From Acerihabitans sp035013185 (GTDB lineage: Bacteria; Pseudomonadota; Gammaproteobacteria; Enterobacterales; Enterobacteriaceae): a DNA stretch of 64,000 bases. The position numbers and the translations under genes were made by a program. Shown piece by piece: positions 35,891-45,433 of this stretch; within the stretch, counting starts at the first letter, position 1, and every line of letters begins with the position of its first letter. The stretch spans positions 124,001-188,000 of the forward strand of contig NZ_JAYGJO010000005.1 of assembly GCF_035013185.1 (NCBI RefSeq), read 5' to 3'. A model generated the notes under the pieces. The model had not been told where the DNA came from and made no database searches. It was given only the letters and a program-made list of their open reading frames with translations.

Positions 35891-38549
35891 GGTTGCTCTC
35901 CTGGGTGGTTTCATCAAAAACCAGCGTGATACCTTGCTCATCATCCCAGCCCAGCGTCAGCGCGGTGGTTGGTTGTTGCGCACTCATCCGACGTAATAGT
36001 TGCTGGCTCAGTACCGGCAAAATCTGCTGGTTGAGCAGACTGTCGATGTTGCGTGCGCCAGTGTCGGGCAACAGGCAGGCAGCGACGAGCATGTCGTACA
36101 GGCGGTCTTCGAGGGTGCATTGCAGGCCGTAATGTTGTTTCAGGCGTGTGGCGACCTTAGCCAGTTTCATTGCAACGATGGTGCGCAGCGCGGCGGCGTC
36201 CAGCGGGCGGTAGATCAGCGTCTGAAAACGGGCCAGCAGTGCGGGCTGGAAGTGGTCGCGCAGCATAGGGCGCAGCAGTTCGTGCATCTCGCGGTTGGAC
36301 GCGTGCGGCTGTTCATGCAGTAATTGCAGCAGATGATCGCTGCCCAGGTTGGCGGTCATCAGGATGACGGTGTGACGAAAATCAATTTCACGCCCTTCGC
36401 CGTCACGCATGATGCCGCGGTCAAACACCTGATAAAACAGGTTGACCACGTCGGGGTGGGCTTTCTCAACTTCATCGAGCAATACCACGCTGTACGGCCG
36501 TTGGCGCACGGCTTCGGTCAGAATACCGCCCTGACCGTAACCGACGTAACCCGGCGGCGAGCCTTTGAGCTGAGAAACGGTATGCGCTTCCTGATATTCG
36601 GACATGTTGATGGTGATGAGCGATTTCTCGCCGCCGAACAGGGTATCGGCCAGCGACAGTGCGGTCTCGGTTTTACCCACGCCGCTCGGGCCGACCAGCA
36701 GGAATACCCCCAGCGGGCGGTTTTCGTCGGTGAGTCCGGTTTTGGCGGCCCGCAGGCGTTGTGCCATGTCGCGTAGCGCGGTGTCCTGCCCGACAATGCG
36801 GCTCGCGAGGTGGTTTTCCAGCAACAACAGGTCAGTCTGTTCGTCTTTTAGCAGACTGCTCAGCGGCACGCCGGTCCAGTCGGCGATAACGCTAGCCACC
36901 GTGCGTGCATCCACATCCAGCGACAGCAGCGGCGCGTTACCCTGAACGTGACTTAATTCTGCCTGCAATTCGGCCAGACGTGCCGGGTCGGCGAGTTCCT
37001 GACGGGCAGCGATGATCCCCTCGGTCAGCTGTTTTTCTGCGGTATATTGCTGTTCAAGTTTTTGCTGGCAGAGGGTGAGTGCCGCGCGACGGGTGTTGAT
37101 CGCAGGCAAACGACCGGCACTGACGTTGGTTAACAACCGCTGATCTTGCTCGATGGCCTGTTGCTCCATGGCCAGCGCGGCGAGTTCAGCATGAATATCC
37201 ATCAACGCTGGCGGTAGGGTGTCGATGCTCATGCGCACCCGCGCACCGGCGGTATCAAGCAGATCGACGGCTTTGTCCGGCAGTTGGCGGCCGGTGAGGA
37301 AGCGGCGGGAGAGGGTAACGGCGGCGGTGATCGCCGCATCCACAATGTGTACACCGTGGTGCTGGGCGTAGCGGCCTTTTAAACCACGTAACATCAGGCT
37401 GGCGTTGGCATCATCCGGCTCGTCGACTTTGACCATTTGGAAGCGGCGCTCAAGTGCGGCATCACGCTCGAAATACTGTTTGTACTCAGACCAGGTGGTG
37501 GCGGCAATGGTGCGCAGTTCGCCGCGTGCCAGCGCCGGTTTGAGCAGGTTGGCGGCATCTGCGCCACCGGCCTGATTGCCTGCGCCGATGAGGGTGTGGG
37601 CTTCATCAATAAACAGCAGCACCGGCGTCGGCGACTGCTGAACCGCGTCGATGACGTTTTTCAGCCGTTGTTCGAACTCGCCTTTGACCCCGGCACCGGC
37701 CTGCAACAGACCGAGATCGAGCGTGCGCAGGCTGACGCTTTTTAGGCTGTCGGGTACGTTACCTTCAGCGATACGCAGCGCCAGACCTTCCACCAGCGCG
37801 GTTTTACCGACACCCGGTTCGCCGACCAGGATCGGGTTGTTTTTACGGCGGCGCGACAGGATGTCGATCATCTGGCGGATCTCCGTGTCGCGGCCAAAGA
37901 TCGGATCAATCTGTCCGGCTTTGGTTTTGGCGGTGATATCCAGCGTGAATTTATCCAGCGCGGCCTGTAAGGCTTCGCGTAACCCCTGACCTGAAAGGCT
38001 GTCCGCGTTGGTGGTTGGCGTGGTGTCATCGAGCGGGCACACCGGCATGCTCAGACGGGCTTGTTGTTGCCGTTCAGGACATTCATCGGATTGTGCATCC
38101 AGCAGCGGTTTGAGACGGCAGATCTGCGTGGTGCTCAGGCTGAACAGCGGCCAGGCACCTTCGCAGTGCAACAGGTGCGGCTGAGTTATCAGCGCCTCTA
38201 GCAGATGCACGCTGCGGATAGTTTGGTTATCGTCTTGCAATGACGCGGCAAACCAGGCCGCTTTGATCAGTGCCTGTAACGCATCAGCCAATTGCGGGCG
38301 GTTCTGCACCGAGCGAGGCAGGGCGTCGAGATGCGACAACAGGCTTTGCCACAGGCTGTCCATGTCCCATTCGTAGCGACGGGCCAATACGGTGATATCG
38401 CCTTCGCCCAGCTCGAGTAATTTCAGCAACCAGTGTTCAAGGGTGACCTCACTATGGGCTCGGGTTTGGCACAGCGTGGCAGCCGCGGCCAACGCCTTGG
38501 CGCAATACGGGTTTAAGCGACGTAGTAATACGGCTGATTGATGTTCCAT
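35883..38549 (-). CDS. clpV: T6SS sheath-recycling AAA+ ATPase ClpV (TssH)
   Basis: 888 residues. ClpV disassembles the contracted TssBC sheath. It has an N-domain (about 1-160), a first AAA domain with Walker A GEPGVGKTALVEG and Walker B LLFIDEAHTLIG, a coiled middle domain (about 400-520), and a second AAA domain with GPSGVGKTETALSLAD and VVLLDEVEKAHPD. The length and arrangement are normal. It lies between hcp and vgrG-A, separated from hcp by a terminator. Confidence 0.95.
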   Translation of the reverse strand: MEHQSAVLLRRLNPYCAKALAAAATLCQTRAHSEVTLEHWLLKLLELGEGDITVLARRYEWDMDSLWQSLLSHLDALPRSVQNRPQLADALQALIKAAWFAASLQDDNQTIRSVHLLEALITQPHLLHCEGAWPLFSLSTTQICRLKPLLDAQSDECPERQQQARLSMPVCPLDDTTPTTNADSLSGQGLREALQAALDKFTLDITAKTKAGQIDPIFGRDTEIRQMIDILSRRRKNNPILVGEPGVGKTALVEGLALRIAEGNVPDSLKSVSLRTLDLGLLQAGAGVKGEFEQRLKNVIDAVQQSPTPVLLFIDEAHTLIGAGNQAGGADAANLLKPALARGELRTIAATTWSEYKQYFERDAALERRFQMVKVDEPDDANASLMLRGLKGRYAQHHGVHIVDAAITAAVTLSRRFLTGRQLPDKAVDLLDTAGARVRMSIDTLPPALMDIHAELAALAMEQQAIEQDQRLLTNVSAGRLPAINTRRAALTLCQQKLEQQYTAEKQLTEGIIAARQELADPARLAELQAELSHVQGNAPLLSLDVDARTVASVIADWTGVPLSSLLKDEQTDLLLLENHLASRIVGQDTALRDMAQRLRAAKTGLTDENRPLGVFLLVGPSGVGKTETALSLADTLFGGEKSLITINMSEYQEAHTVSQLKGSPPGYVGYGQGGILTEAVRQRPYSVVLLDEVEKAHPDVVNLFYQVFDRGIMRDGEGREIDFRHTVILMTANLGSDHLLQLLHEQPHASNREMHELLRPMLRDHFQPALLARFQTLIYRPLDAAALRTIVAMKLAKVATRLKQHYGLQCTLEDRLYDMLVAACLLPDTGARNIDSLLNQQILPVLSQQLLRRMSAQQPTTALTLGWDDEQGITLVFDETTQESNHE

Positions 38550-38643
38550 GCTGCTGTGCTCCTTGTTATAGGTACGCTACCGCCCCTAGCCTTTCCTTTG
38601 CAGGAAACCAGGCCCATAAGGTCGATGTTCACATTGTTTTGCT

Positions 38644-38679
38644 GTTGGCGAAACGGCCGAAACCCGCCGTTTTGCCAAC
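38644..38679 (-). terminator. Second hairpin between hcp and clpV
   Basis: GTTGGC with AAACGGC pairs with GCCGTTT and GCCAAC (one A-C mismatch) in a stem of about 14 pairs around a loop of seven to eight bases. No T-run follows on the minus strand, so it may be an RNA-processing or stabilising structure rather than a terminator. Confidence 0.5.
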
Positions 38680-38681
38680 GA

Positions 38682-38711
38682 CAAAAACAGCAGACGGCGA
38701 ACCGTCTGCTG
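38682..38711 (-). terminator. Rho-independent terminator after hcp
   Basis: On the minus strand CAGCAGACGG, loop TTCG and CCGTCTGCTG form a perfect ten-pair stem, followed by TTTTTG. It starts eight bases after the hcp stop. It explains how hcp can be made at much higher level than the downstream clpV and vgrG genes by partial read-through. Confidence 0.88.
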
Positions 38712-38718
38712 TGGGGTG

Positions 38719-39210
38719 TTAGGCGGTGGTCCGTTCGCTCCAGGAATCAGAATGAACGATGTTGCCGTCTTTGTAGGTCCAGGTGATTTTTTCGTAACGC
38801 AGCTCAACGGATTCGAGGTGGTTATGTTTCTCGAACGCGGCGTCTTTGACGTCGTGCATTTTCTGGGTGACTTTCACCAACTTCACGTTCTCAAGCTTGG
38901 TATTGAAATATTCCACTTCCTGACCGGCGTCGTTGATGCGATACCATTTAAACTCAGCGGATTTCAGGGTCTGACCGGTGGTCACCGCCTTGTACAGGTA
39001 CGGGCTGGACGCATCGATTTCCTTAGTGAACAGGAACGGGGTATGGATCCGTGTCCCGGTCAGCTTGCCGGTATTGTTATCGGTTGGGATGTACAGCTTG
39101 TGCTCCTGTGCCACCACTTCGATGCTGCCTTCACGATCTTTAACGTCTACGGCACCTTTGATGTCCGCACCGCCGTCGTCTTTCAGCCACAAATAAACAG
39201 GAATTGCCAC
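38719..39210 (-). CDS. hcp: T6SS tube protein Hcp (TssD)
   Basis: 163 residues; hexameric rings stack into the inner tube expelled by the sheath. MAIPVYLWLKDDGGADIKG, EHKLYIPTDNNTGKLTGTR, and YEKITWTYKDGNIVHSDSW are typical Hcp segments of the enterobacterial type. The ribosome site GGAG is well placed upstream. It follows the OmpA-domain gene by 32 bases and is ended by a strong hairpin. Confidence 0.95.
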   Translation of the reverse strand: MAIPVYLWLKDDGGADIKGAVDVKDREGSIEVVAQEHKLYIPTDNNTGKLTGTRIHTPFLFTKEIDASSPYLYKAVTTGQTLKSAEFKWYRINDAGQEVEYFNTKLENVKLVKVTQKMHDVKDAAFEKHNHLESVELRYEKITWTYKDGNIVHSDSWSERTTA

Positions 39211-39242
39211 GGGTAAATCTCCATTTCTAGGTTAATCACGCA

Positions 39243-41003
39243 TCAATCATTTGATGCGTATTGGGGTATCGGTACTTGGCAGGCATCAACCTGCGGTACC
39301 AGACTAATATCGACACGGCGGTTAGCCGCACGGCCTTTTGCCGTGTCGTTGGTCGCGATGGGGCGCGTTGCACCGTAGCCCTGAACCGCGAAGCAGGTGG
39401 GTGAAACGTCGCTGGTGGCGAGCATCCAGTCACGTAGTGCTTCGGCGCGTTTGAGTGACAGCACCTGGTTAGCGCGGGCATCACCGGTAATGTCGGTATG
39501 TCCGGCGACCACAATCAGCCAGCCGGGCTTGGCGTTGATGCCGATAAGCGCGTTGACCAGCATTTTGGTGTTGCCCGGTTTGAGCTGGTGCTTGCCCGTG
39601 TCAAACAGCGACAGCGCGTCGAGACGTACGGTGTTAGGCGTGTGTTTTTCCACCCGTGTTGGCGCATGCGGTGGTGGAATGTAGGTATCCATCGCCTGTT
39701 GCAGCGCCAGCCACAGATGCTGTCCCGGATATAATCCCAGACTGTATTTCAGAGGCTCACCCTGGCGCTGCCAGCGTTCGAGCAATAGCGCATCTTGTTG
39801 CAGGACAGCCAGTGACTGGGCTTTGGGCGCATAGTGGCTCATGGGGATGGCATGCCAGCGTTGTAAATCACGCCCTATCTGCTCGATAAGATTGCGGTTA
39901 TTGGCAATAGAGAACCCTATTGCACTCAAGGCACAACACATCAGCAGACACACCATGCGACGAGAGGCTTGTCCACCCTGTACCGGCAACGCATAAGGCG
40001 ACAGCAGTGCCAGCAACGCTTGAGGAAACTCATCGGCCGCTGCCGCACGCTCTAGTCTTGGCGGAAACTGAAGACAGGTGCGGCGATGCAACCCGTGCGC
40101 CCAAAACGAACGGTTTTCCTTTGCCGGGTAACCGGTGCGCAGTGCAATCGCAAACGGGTATAGCGCCGGGTAAAACCGATCGGCGCGCGCCAGCTCATCG
40201 AGCAGGATCTCACGGATAAAGGTGAACGCCTGACTCAAGACGGGCAGCAGTGTGATGTGGTGACCGGCGGTTTGCCATTGCCGCAGGGGTATGGGGTCGT
40301 CATTGACCGGACAAACGACGGCCTGTTCGCCACGAACAATAATCCACGGTATCTCAGGGCCGGAAAACTGACAGTTGAGAACCACCGGGAATCGCCAACC
40401 GGTCAGCAAATGCAGTTGTCTGATCTGTTGGCTCAGTGCTTTGAGCGTCGCCCGCAGAACCGCCTCATTTTGATGCTGATCCACCACACAAACGTACATG
40501 ATGGACAGTTGCCCCAGTTGACGGGGCTGTTGCGCCTGGATATCGCGCACCACATCGCAAAGCGCGCTGACATCACCGACGCGCAGCCAGCAACCTTGCG
40601 CGGTTTTTCTGAGCTGTTTTTCGGACTGTTTTTCGGACTGTTGTTCAGCGTGTTGTTCAGCGTGTTGTGCTGAGTGTTGTGCCGAGTGTTGTGCGGACTG
40701 TCGTTCGGGTGGTTGTTCAAACGATTGCTCGGCAAATAACGCATCCAGCCCCTCACCACACACCAGCACCACCGGACCCTGCGTTGCCAATAACGGCAAG
40801 TCTGCGGTGTCACCCCGACCTGCGGTGTCAGGATGTCGGCAACCGCGCCGCCACAGTTGCCAGCAGGCCAGCATGACAATCACCAGTGTGAACAGCCCTT
40901 TGGCCCACATCGGGAGCGGAAAGAAGTACCACAGCAACCCTAACCACGCTGCGGTACCGATAATGGTGTAAAACACCCTGGATACAATGGCTGCGTTAGG
41001 CAT
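39243..41003 (-). CDS. T6SS-associated OmpA-domain inner-membrane protein (TagL-like)
   Basis: 586 residues from ATG 41003, whose first base is the last base of the tssL stop (TAATG). N-terminal membrane segments (about 8-50), a long middle part with another hydrophobic stretch near residue 360 (MVCLLMCCALSAIGFS), and a C-terminal OmpA-like peptidoglycan-binding domain (VVAGHTDITGDARANQVLSL, RAEALRDWM, GYGATRPIA). It anchors the secretion complex to the cell wall. Residues of about 103-130 are a repeated SAQH/AEQH/SEKQ linker encoded by 12-base repeats. Confidence 0.85.
   Translation of the reverse strand: MPNAAIVSRVFYTIIGTAAWLGLLWYFFPLPMWAKGLFTLVIVMLACWQLWRRGCRHPDTAGRGDTADLPLLATQGPVVLVCGEGLDALFAEQSFEQPPERQSAQHSAQHSAQHAEQHAEQQSEKQSEKQLRKTAQGCWLRVGDVSALCDVVRDIQAQQPRQLGQLSIMYVCVVDQHQNEAVLRATLKALSQQIRQLHLLTGWRFPVVLNCQFSGPEIPWIIVRGEQAVVCPVNDDPIPLRQWQTAGHHITLLPVLSQAFTFIREILLDELARADRFYPALYPFAIALRTGYPAKENRSFWAHGLHRRTCLQFPPRLERAAAADEFPQALLALLSPYALPVQGGQASRRMVCLLMCCALSAIGFSIANNRNLIEQIGRDLQRWHAIPMSHYAPKAQSLAVLQQDALLLERWQRQGEPLKYSLGLYPGQHLWLALQQAMDTYIPPPHAPTRVEKHTPNTVRLDALSLFDTGKHQLKPGNTKMLVNALIGINAKPGWLIVVAGHTDITGDARANQVLSLKRAEALRDWMLATSDVSPTCFAVQGYGATRPIATNDTAKGRAANRRVDISLVPQVDACQVPIPQYASND
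40614..40701. repeat. Degenerate 12-base tandem repeats inside the OmpA-domain gene
   Basis: About seven consecutive 12-base units (such as GTTCAGCGTGTT, twice in a row, and TTTTCGGACTGT) encode four-residue SAQH, AEQH and SEKQ repeats. The unit length is a multiple of three, so copy changes would lengthen or shorten the linker without a frameshift. Confidence 0.8.
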
Positions 41004-41692
41004 TAATGGGGTAACTCCGGCAGCTGAGCCGACAGTAATAGCTGCAACCAGTGATACCCTCCCCACCAGACGGCCCCGGTGAACATGACCGCAAAGGCTG
41101 TCCACAACCATACCGAGCGTAACAGACTGTAACGGCGCCGACCGGTGCGGTGAATGATCAGGGATAAACCGGCATCAGGCGGGCAAACCCGCGCGTTGAG
41201 GGCTTTTAACGTCTCATCTCGCTGGGTCTGGTTCATTGCTTTCACGCTGTACAAACCCTGAAAGCCTAATGAGAGCACCCGGTGATAACACGTCAACACG
41301 GCCGCGACAGGCGCAGGCTGACGCAGTACTTCTGCAATCCGATCCCAGATCGCTTCACCGGCCTGCAGAGAACCGAAAAAACGCGCCTGAAGCGGTACCG
41401 CGCGCCAGGCCCGCTGGCCATCGTCGGTATTGCCGTCCTCGCCCTCGTTGGCTAGCGTGGTTTTACGGCTCATCACGGTTTCATCAAGCAGGGCGCACTG
41501 GGCATAAGAAATGTGCTTTATGCTATCGTCGTCATAACCCGCTTTTTCCAGTGCGGCGCGCACGTTTTCAACCTGTTGTTGGCACTGATGATAGAGCGCC
41601 TTACCATCGGACGTACTGGCACCGTGGCGCAGCATGGTGACCGTCAGCCAGGTTTCCGCCATCAATTGGTCAATGTCGATGTCTTCTCTCAT
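41003..41692 (-). CDS. tssL: T6SS inner-membrane protein TssL (DotU)
   Basis: 229 residues: a cytoplasmic helical DotU domain (about 1-185; AETWLTVTMLRHG, YAQCALLDETVM, LGFQGLYSV) and one C-terminal transmembrane helix (about 196-215, WLWTAFAVMFTGAVWWGGY). This is the short form without a built-in peptidoglycan-binding domain; the next gene supplies that domain separately. The start overlaps the tssK stop by four bases. Confidence 0.93.
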   Translation of the reverse strand: MREDIDIDQLMAETWLTVTMLRHGASTSDGKALYHQCQQQVENVRAALEKAGYDDDSIKHISYAQCALLDETVMSRKTTLANEGEDGNTDDGQRAWRAVPLQARFFGSLQAGEAIWDRIAEVLRQPAPVAAVLTCYHRVLSLGFQGLYSVKAMNQTQRDETLKALNARVCPPDAGLSLIIHRTGRRRYSLLRSVWLWTAFAVMFTGAVWWGGYHWLQLLLSAQLPELPH

Positions 41693-43038
41693 GAGCGCAA
41701 CACCGCAAATAACTCAAGTTCCAGTGTCCCCAGAAGTGAAGGAACGTAGAACATACACACCCCCTGATCCAACATGTCGCGGGCCGCCGCACTTTCCATA
41801 TCCAACGCAAAGTACTGGTTCTCTAAACGCACCGGTAGTGCGGCAGGGACTCGGTCCACGGCAATAAGCGTGATGCCTTTTAGCGCGACGCTGTAGATTT
41901 CATTCACGTCATCGGGTGAACCCGCCTTGCACAGCGTTGGGAATCGCTCGGCAATCTGCCAGGCAGGAATATCAGAGCGCACCGAGAGGTACAGATCGGC
42001 TTCCTCACGCAAACGCACATCGTGCAGGGAGGCCTTCCAGGTTTGTTCATCAGGGCGTGACATTTCCAGTGCAATCACCCGTGATGGCAGGCTGGCTTCC
42101 AATAAGCCGGTAATAAGATCAAACAGTGGCACAAAGGTATTCGCCGGCTGCGCATGGTCATAGCCGGGAATGGCATCAAGATCGCTGTCAAGCGAGAAGG
42201 TCAGCATGCTGCCCGCCAGACGTGCCAGCTCGACCCATACCTGTTCAGGATGGCGGGCAGGAAAACGCTCGAATTCCGTCAACACCCGGGCGTGGGAGTT
42301 GAGGGCATTAAGCAGCCAGAACAGGGAAACATCCGCCACGGCGAAGTCGGCCAGCCGTTCGTTACTCTCGCGGCGCATTGACATCAGGCGCTGACGGCGG
42401 GAGCGCAGCTGGCGGTTCAGCAAGACCAGGCGTTCATGCAGTACCGGGCTGGCGGAAAATAACGCCATCGGCGGAATAAATGCCGGATCCTGGCGCCATC
42501 CACCCTGTCCGTCACGCACCAACCGGGCCACTGCGCAGGTCTTCCACGATTCGTTTTTTTCATGCTGAAAACGTATCGCCAGATTGAAGTAAGCCACGGC
42601 CATCGATTCGTCTTCGTGGCCAAAGTCATCAGCAACGGTGACCCATTGCTCACGGTAGCGTAATGGGCGTTCAGACACTGCGTTTTCCTGCTGAACATTG
42701 ACGATGCCCGATTGCATCAACGGCAGTGCGAGCACTACCGTCACGGCATCCTGACCGACGAGGAGCCCCGGTTCCAGTTCGCGTGGTTCCGGCGGCAAAT
42801 CGCTGTTGAGTGTGTCAACCAATGTGCCGTCAGCCAGCCAGAGCCGAAGGTGCCGAACCTGTATCTGTCCGCAAGACAGTAAACCGTCGTCAAACTCGAC
42901 CTTTTCCACCCCCCATGGGAAGGGGGAGCTCAGTGCCGACACCCCTGCGCTCCTGAATGACTCCCACTCTGACTGTTGCTGGAACTGTTGAGGGCATAAC
43001 AATGCCCCTTCGTTCCACAACGGACGATAAATTTTCAT
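41689..43038 (-). CDS. tssK: T6SS baseplate-membrane connector TssK
   Basis: 449 residues, a trimeric adaptor joining the baseplate to the TssL-TssM complex. MKIYRPLWNEGALLCPQQFQQQ is the classic TssK N-terminus (W.EG..L.PQHFQ), and the overall length is normal. It is in the core order tssB, tssC, tssK, tssL. Confidence 0.94.
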   Translation of the reverse strand: MKIYRPLWNEGALLCPQQFQQQSEWESFRSAGVSALSSPFPWGVEKVEFDDGLLSCGQIQVRHLRLWLADGTLVDTLNSDLPPEPRELEPGLLVGQDAVTVVLALPLMQSGIVNVQQENAVSERPLRYREQWVTVADDFGHEDESMAVAYFNLAIRFQHEKNESWKTCAVARLVRDGQGGWRQDPAFIPPMALFSASPVLHERLVLLNRQLRSRRQRLMSMRRESNERLADFAVADVSLFWLLNALNSHARVLTEFERFPARHPEQVWVELARLAGSMLTFSLDSDLDAIPGYDHAQPANTFVPLFDLITGLLEASLPSRVIALEMSRPDEQTWKASLHDVRLREEADLYLSVRSDIPAWQIAERFPTLCKAGSPDDVNEIYSVALKGITLIAVDRVPAALPVRLENQYFALDMESAAARDMLDQGVCMFYVPSLLGTLELELFAVLRS

Positions 43039-43049
43039 GGTATGACCGC

Positions 43050-44591
43050 TTATGCCTTAGCCTTTGGCATCTGAGAAACCAATGACAGGTTCACGTCCAT
43101 CCCTTCCACCTGGAAGTGTGGCACGGCGTAGAGTTTCACGCGGAAGAACCCCGGGTTGTCCTCGATATCTTCCACGGTCACTTTCGCGTCCCGAAGCGGG
43201 TGGGAAGCCTGCAGATCGTCGCCTGGATCGGTCATTTTAGTGACCAGCGTGCGAGTCCAGGTGTTGAGCTCCAGCTCCAACAAGCGGCGATCTTTAGTGG
43301 TACCGATGTTTTCGCGTTGAATAAGCTTCAGATAATGCGCGATACGCGACAGCAGGAAAATGTATGGCAAGCGCGAGTTAATGCGGCTGTTAGCGGTGGC
43401 GTCGGCACTGTCATACAGCGCCGGTTTCTGCGCGGAGTTTGCGGAGAAGAAACAGGAGTAGTCGCGGTTTTTGTAATAAGACAGCGGGATAAAACCCAGA
43501 TTGGCGAACTCGAACTCGCGGGTTTCAGGGATCATCACCTCAGACGGGATTTTGACCTGATTGCCAGTACCCAGATCGTAGCGGTGGATCGGCAAGTCGG
43601 TCACTGCGCCGCCAGCCTGCGGGCCACGAATTTGTACACACCAGCCGTTTTTGATGAAACTTTTCACCATGTTGGCCGCAAACGCGAATGCGGCGTTGGT
43701 CCACAGATATTTCTCGTGATCCGGGCCTTTCACTTCTTCGACGTAGTTGAAGCTGCGAACCGGTATGGTGTCCGGGCCGTAGGGCAGACGACCGAGCACC
43801 CGCGGCATGGTCAGGCCAATGTAGCGGGCATCATCAGAATCCCGGAAAGCTTTCCACTTGATGTATTCCGCACGGTCAAAGTAGTTGCCGATGTCTTTGA
43901 TCGCCGCGACGTCTTCCATCGAATCTTTCAGGAAGAATGCCGGGCCGACGGCGCCAACGAACGGCATGTGTGCGGCAGCAGAGACTTTAGCGATATTACG
44001 CAGTAGCGCAATATCCTGCGGGCTAGCGTCGAATTCGTAGTTGGCGATGACAGAGCCAATTGGCTCGCCGCCCGGCGTGTCATATTCCTGAATGTAGGTA
44101 TGGCGGTACAGGCCGCTCTGGATGATTTCAGGGCAATCGTCGAAGTCCTGACGCAGGTCATCTTTGGCCACGTCCAGCAGTTCGATTTTGACGTTTTGGC
44201 GGAAATCGCTACGGTCTACCAGGAATTTCAAGCCACGCCAGCCGGACTCCACGCGCTGGAATTCCGGATGATGCATCACCACGTCCAACTGACGGCTGAT
44301 TTGCTCGTCAAGGGTGGCGATATGGCTGTCGAGCAGCGTTTTATCCAGACGCTGCACTTTCTGTCCAGACTGTTTCAGACGTTGCAAAAACACCTGAACG
44401 GCAGCGGTAACACGCTCATCAGTGGTCACCTCAGACATCGCCTGATTATCCTGGAAGACGTTGACGTCGCCCAATGATGACACCGGTGTCAGATTGATTT
44501 TTTCAAACAGCGAGGCGTAAACGCTTGCTGTGTTGGTGTGTTCCAGCACGGTTGTGCGGCTTTCTTGAGTATTCTCTGTGTTAACAGACAT
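43050..44591 (-). CDS. tssC: T6SS contractile sheath large subunit TssC
   Basis: 513 residues from ATG 44591; another ATG two codons earlier (44597) is possible but sits too close to the AGAG ribosome site. It carries the TssC/VipB blocks HHPEFQRVESGWRGLKFLVDRS (short: WRGLKFLVDRS), LLRNIAKVSAAAHMPFVGAV, FGRLPYGPDT-like VLGRLPYGPDT, and the C-terminal FRVKLYAVPHFQVEGMDV. It builds the sheath with TssB. Confidence 0.95.
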   Translation of the reverse strand: MSVNTENTQESRTTVLEHTNTASVYASLFEKINLTPVSSLGDVNVFQDNQAMSEVTTDERVTAAVQVFLQRLKQSGQKVQRLDKTLLDSHIATLDEQISRQLDVVMHHPEFQRVESGWRGLKFLVDRSDFRQNVKIELLDVAKDDLRQDFDDCPEIIQSGLYRHTYIQEYDTPGGEPIGSVIANYEFDASPQDIALLRNIAKVSAAAHMPFVGAVGPAFFLKDSMEDVAAIKDIGNYFDRAEYIKWKAFRDSDDARYIGLTMPRVLGRLPYGPDTIPVRSFNYVEEVKGPDHEKYLWTNAAFAFAANMVKSFIKNGWCVQIRGPQAGGAVTDLPIHRYDLGTGNQVKIPSEVMIPETREFEFANLGFIPLSYYKNRDYSCFFSANSAQKPALYDSADATANSRINSRLPYIFLLSRIAHYLKLIQRENIGTTKDRRLLELELNTWTRTLVTKMTDPGDDLQASHPLRDAKVTVEDIEDNPGFFRVKLYAVPHFQVEGMDVNLSLVSQMPKAKA

Positions 44592-44627
44592 GAGCATAGT
44601 CTCTGGTTAATCCGGTTCAGGGGGAGG

Positions 44628-45125
44628 TTAAGCGTCTTTCGGTGCCAGCGCGGCCAGTTCAGTACGTAGGTCATTGCTCAAATCGTCATCTTTGAGGATG
44701 GTTTCGAGTTCTTTGCGAAAGGTCGCGTTGTCTAACAGGTTTGACTTGAGATCACGCAGCAGATTACGCATCGCCAGCATGGCGCGCAGTTGTGGGATCT
44801 GACGCACGACCTGCTCAGGCTCGAAATCTTTCATGTGTTTGAAGTTCAGCTTGATGTTTTCTTCGCTCTTATCGCCTGCCAGGGTGTTTTCCACGATCAG
44901 GTTTAACGCGGGGTTGAATTCGGCGAGTACGCTATTAAAGTTATTTTTGTTGATGTTCACTTTTTCGCGTTCAGATAACGGGCGATGTTCCTGACCGTTA
45001 CTGTAATCACCCATTACCATGAGTTTTAATGGTAATTCAACGGTTTTCTGCGCGCCGCCGGTATGTAAGTCAAGTTTGATATTAACGCGCGCTTTCGGGA
45101 TTTCATTCTGGAAACTATTGGACAT
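44628..45125 (-). CDS. tssB: T6SS contractile sheath small subunit TssB
   Basis: 165 residues with the TssB/VipA patterns LKLMVMGDYSNGQEHRPLSE, LSLIVENTL-like LNLIVENTL, and MKDFEPEQVVRQIPQLRAML. It is the first gene of the T6SS operon on the minus strand, with a long AT-rich region upstream that should carry the promoter. AGGAAAA upstream of the ATG is the ribosome site. Confidence 0.95.
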   Translation of the reverse strand: MSNSFQNEIPKARVNIKLDLHTGGAQKTVELPLKLMVMGDYSNGQEHRPLSEREKVNINKNNFNSVLAEFNPALNLIVENTLAGDKSEENIKLNFKHMKDFEPEQVVRQIPQLRAMLAMRNLLRDLKSNLLDNATFRKELETILKDDDLSNDLRTELAALAPKDA

Positions 45126-45137
45126 TATTAGTTTTCC

Positions 45138-45172
45138 TGCTTGTATTTAGCGGAGATATATTGCGACAAGCA
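45138..45172 (-). promoter_or_regulatory. Leader inverted repeat upstream of tssB
   Basis: On the minus strand TGCTTGT and ACAAGCA pair across 21 bases; the 3' arm touches the tssB ribosome site (GCAGGAAAA). If transcribed it could influence translation of tssB. The stem is short, so this is tentative. Confidence 0.3.
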
Positions 45173-45433
45173 GAAATAAAAGCATTGCTTCCTGCAAAGC
45201 CACAAACGGGGTTTAATTAAGATGAGCGCATTACGGGTAAGAGTAATGAGATTCTTATTGAGACATAATATCCATTAACTAAAATTAAGCAATGCTGAAT
45301 GTGAATGAAAAATATATACCCCACGTTATTCATATAATGGGAAAGAGTCTTTTTTTTGTCGTTAGGCACATTGAGATAATAAATTGATCCTCGCCGGATA
45401 AGCATTGCACTGTAAGTGGGTACTATTCTAGCA

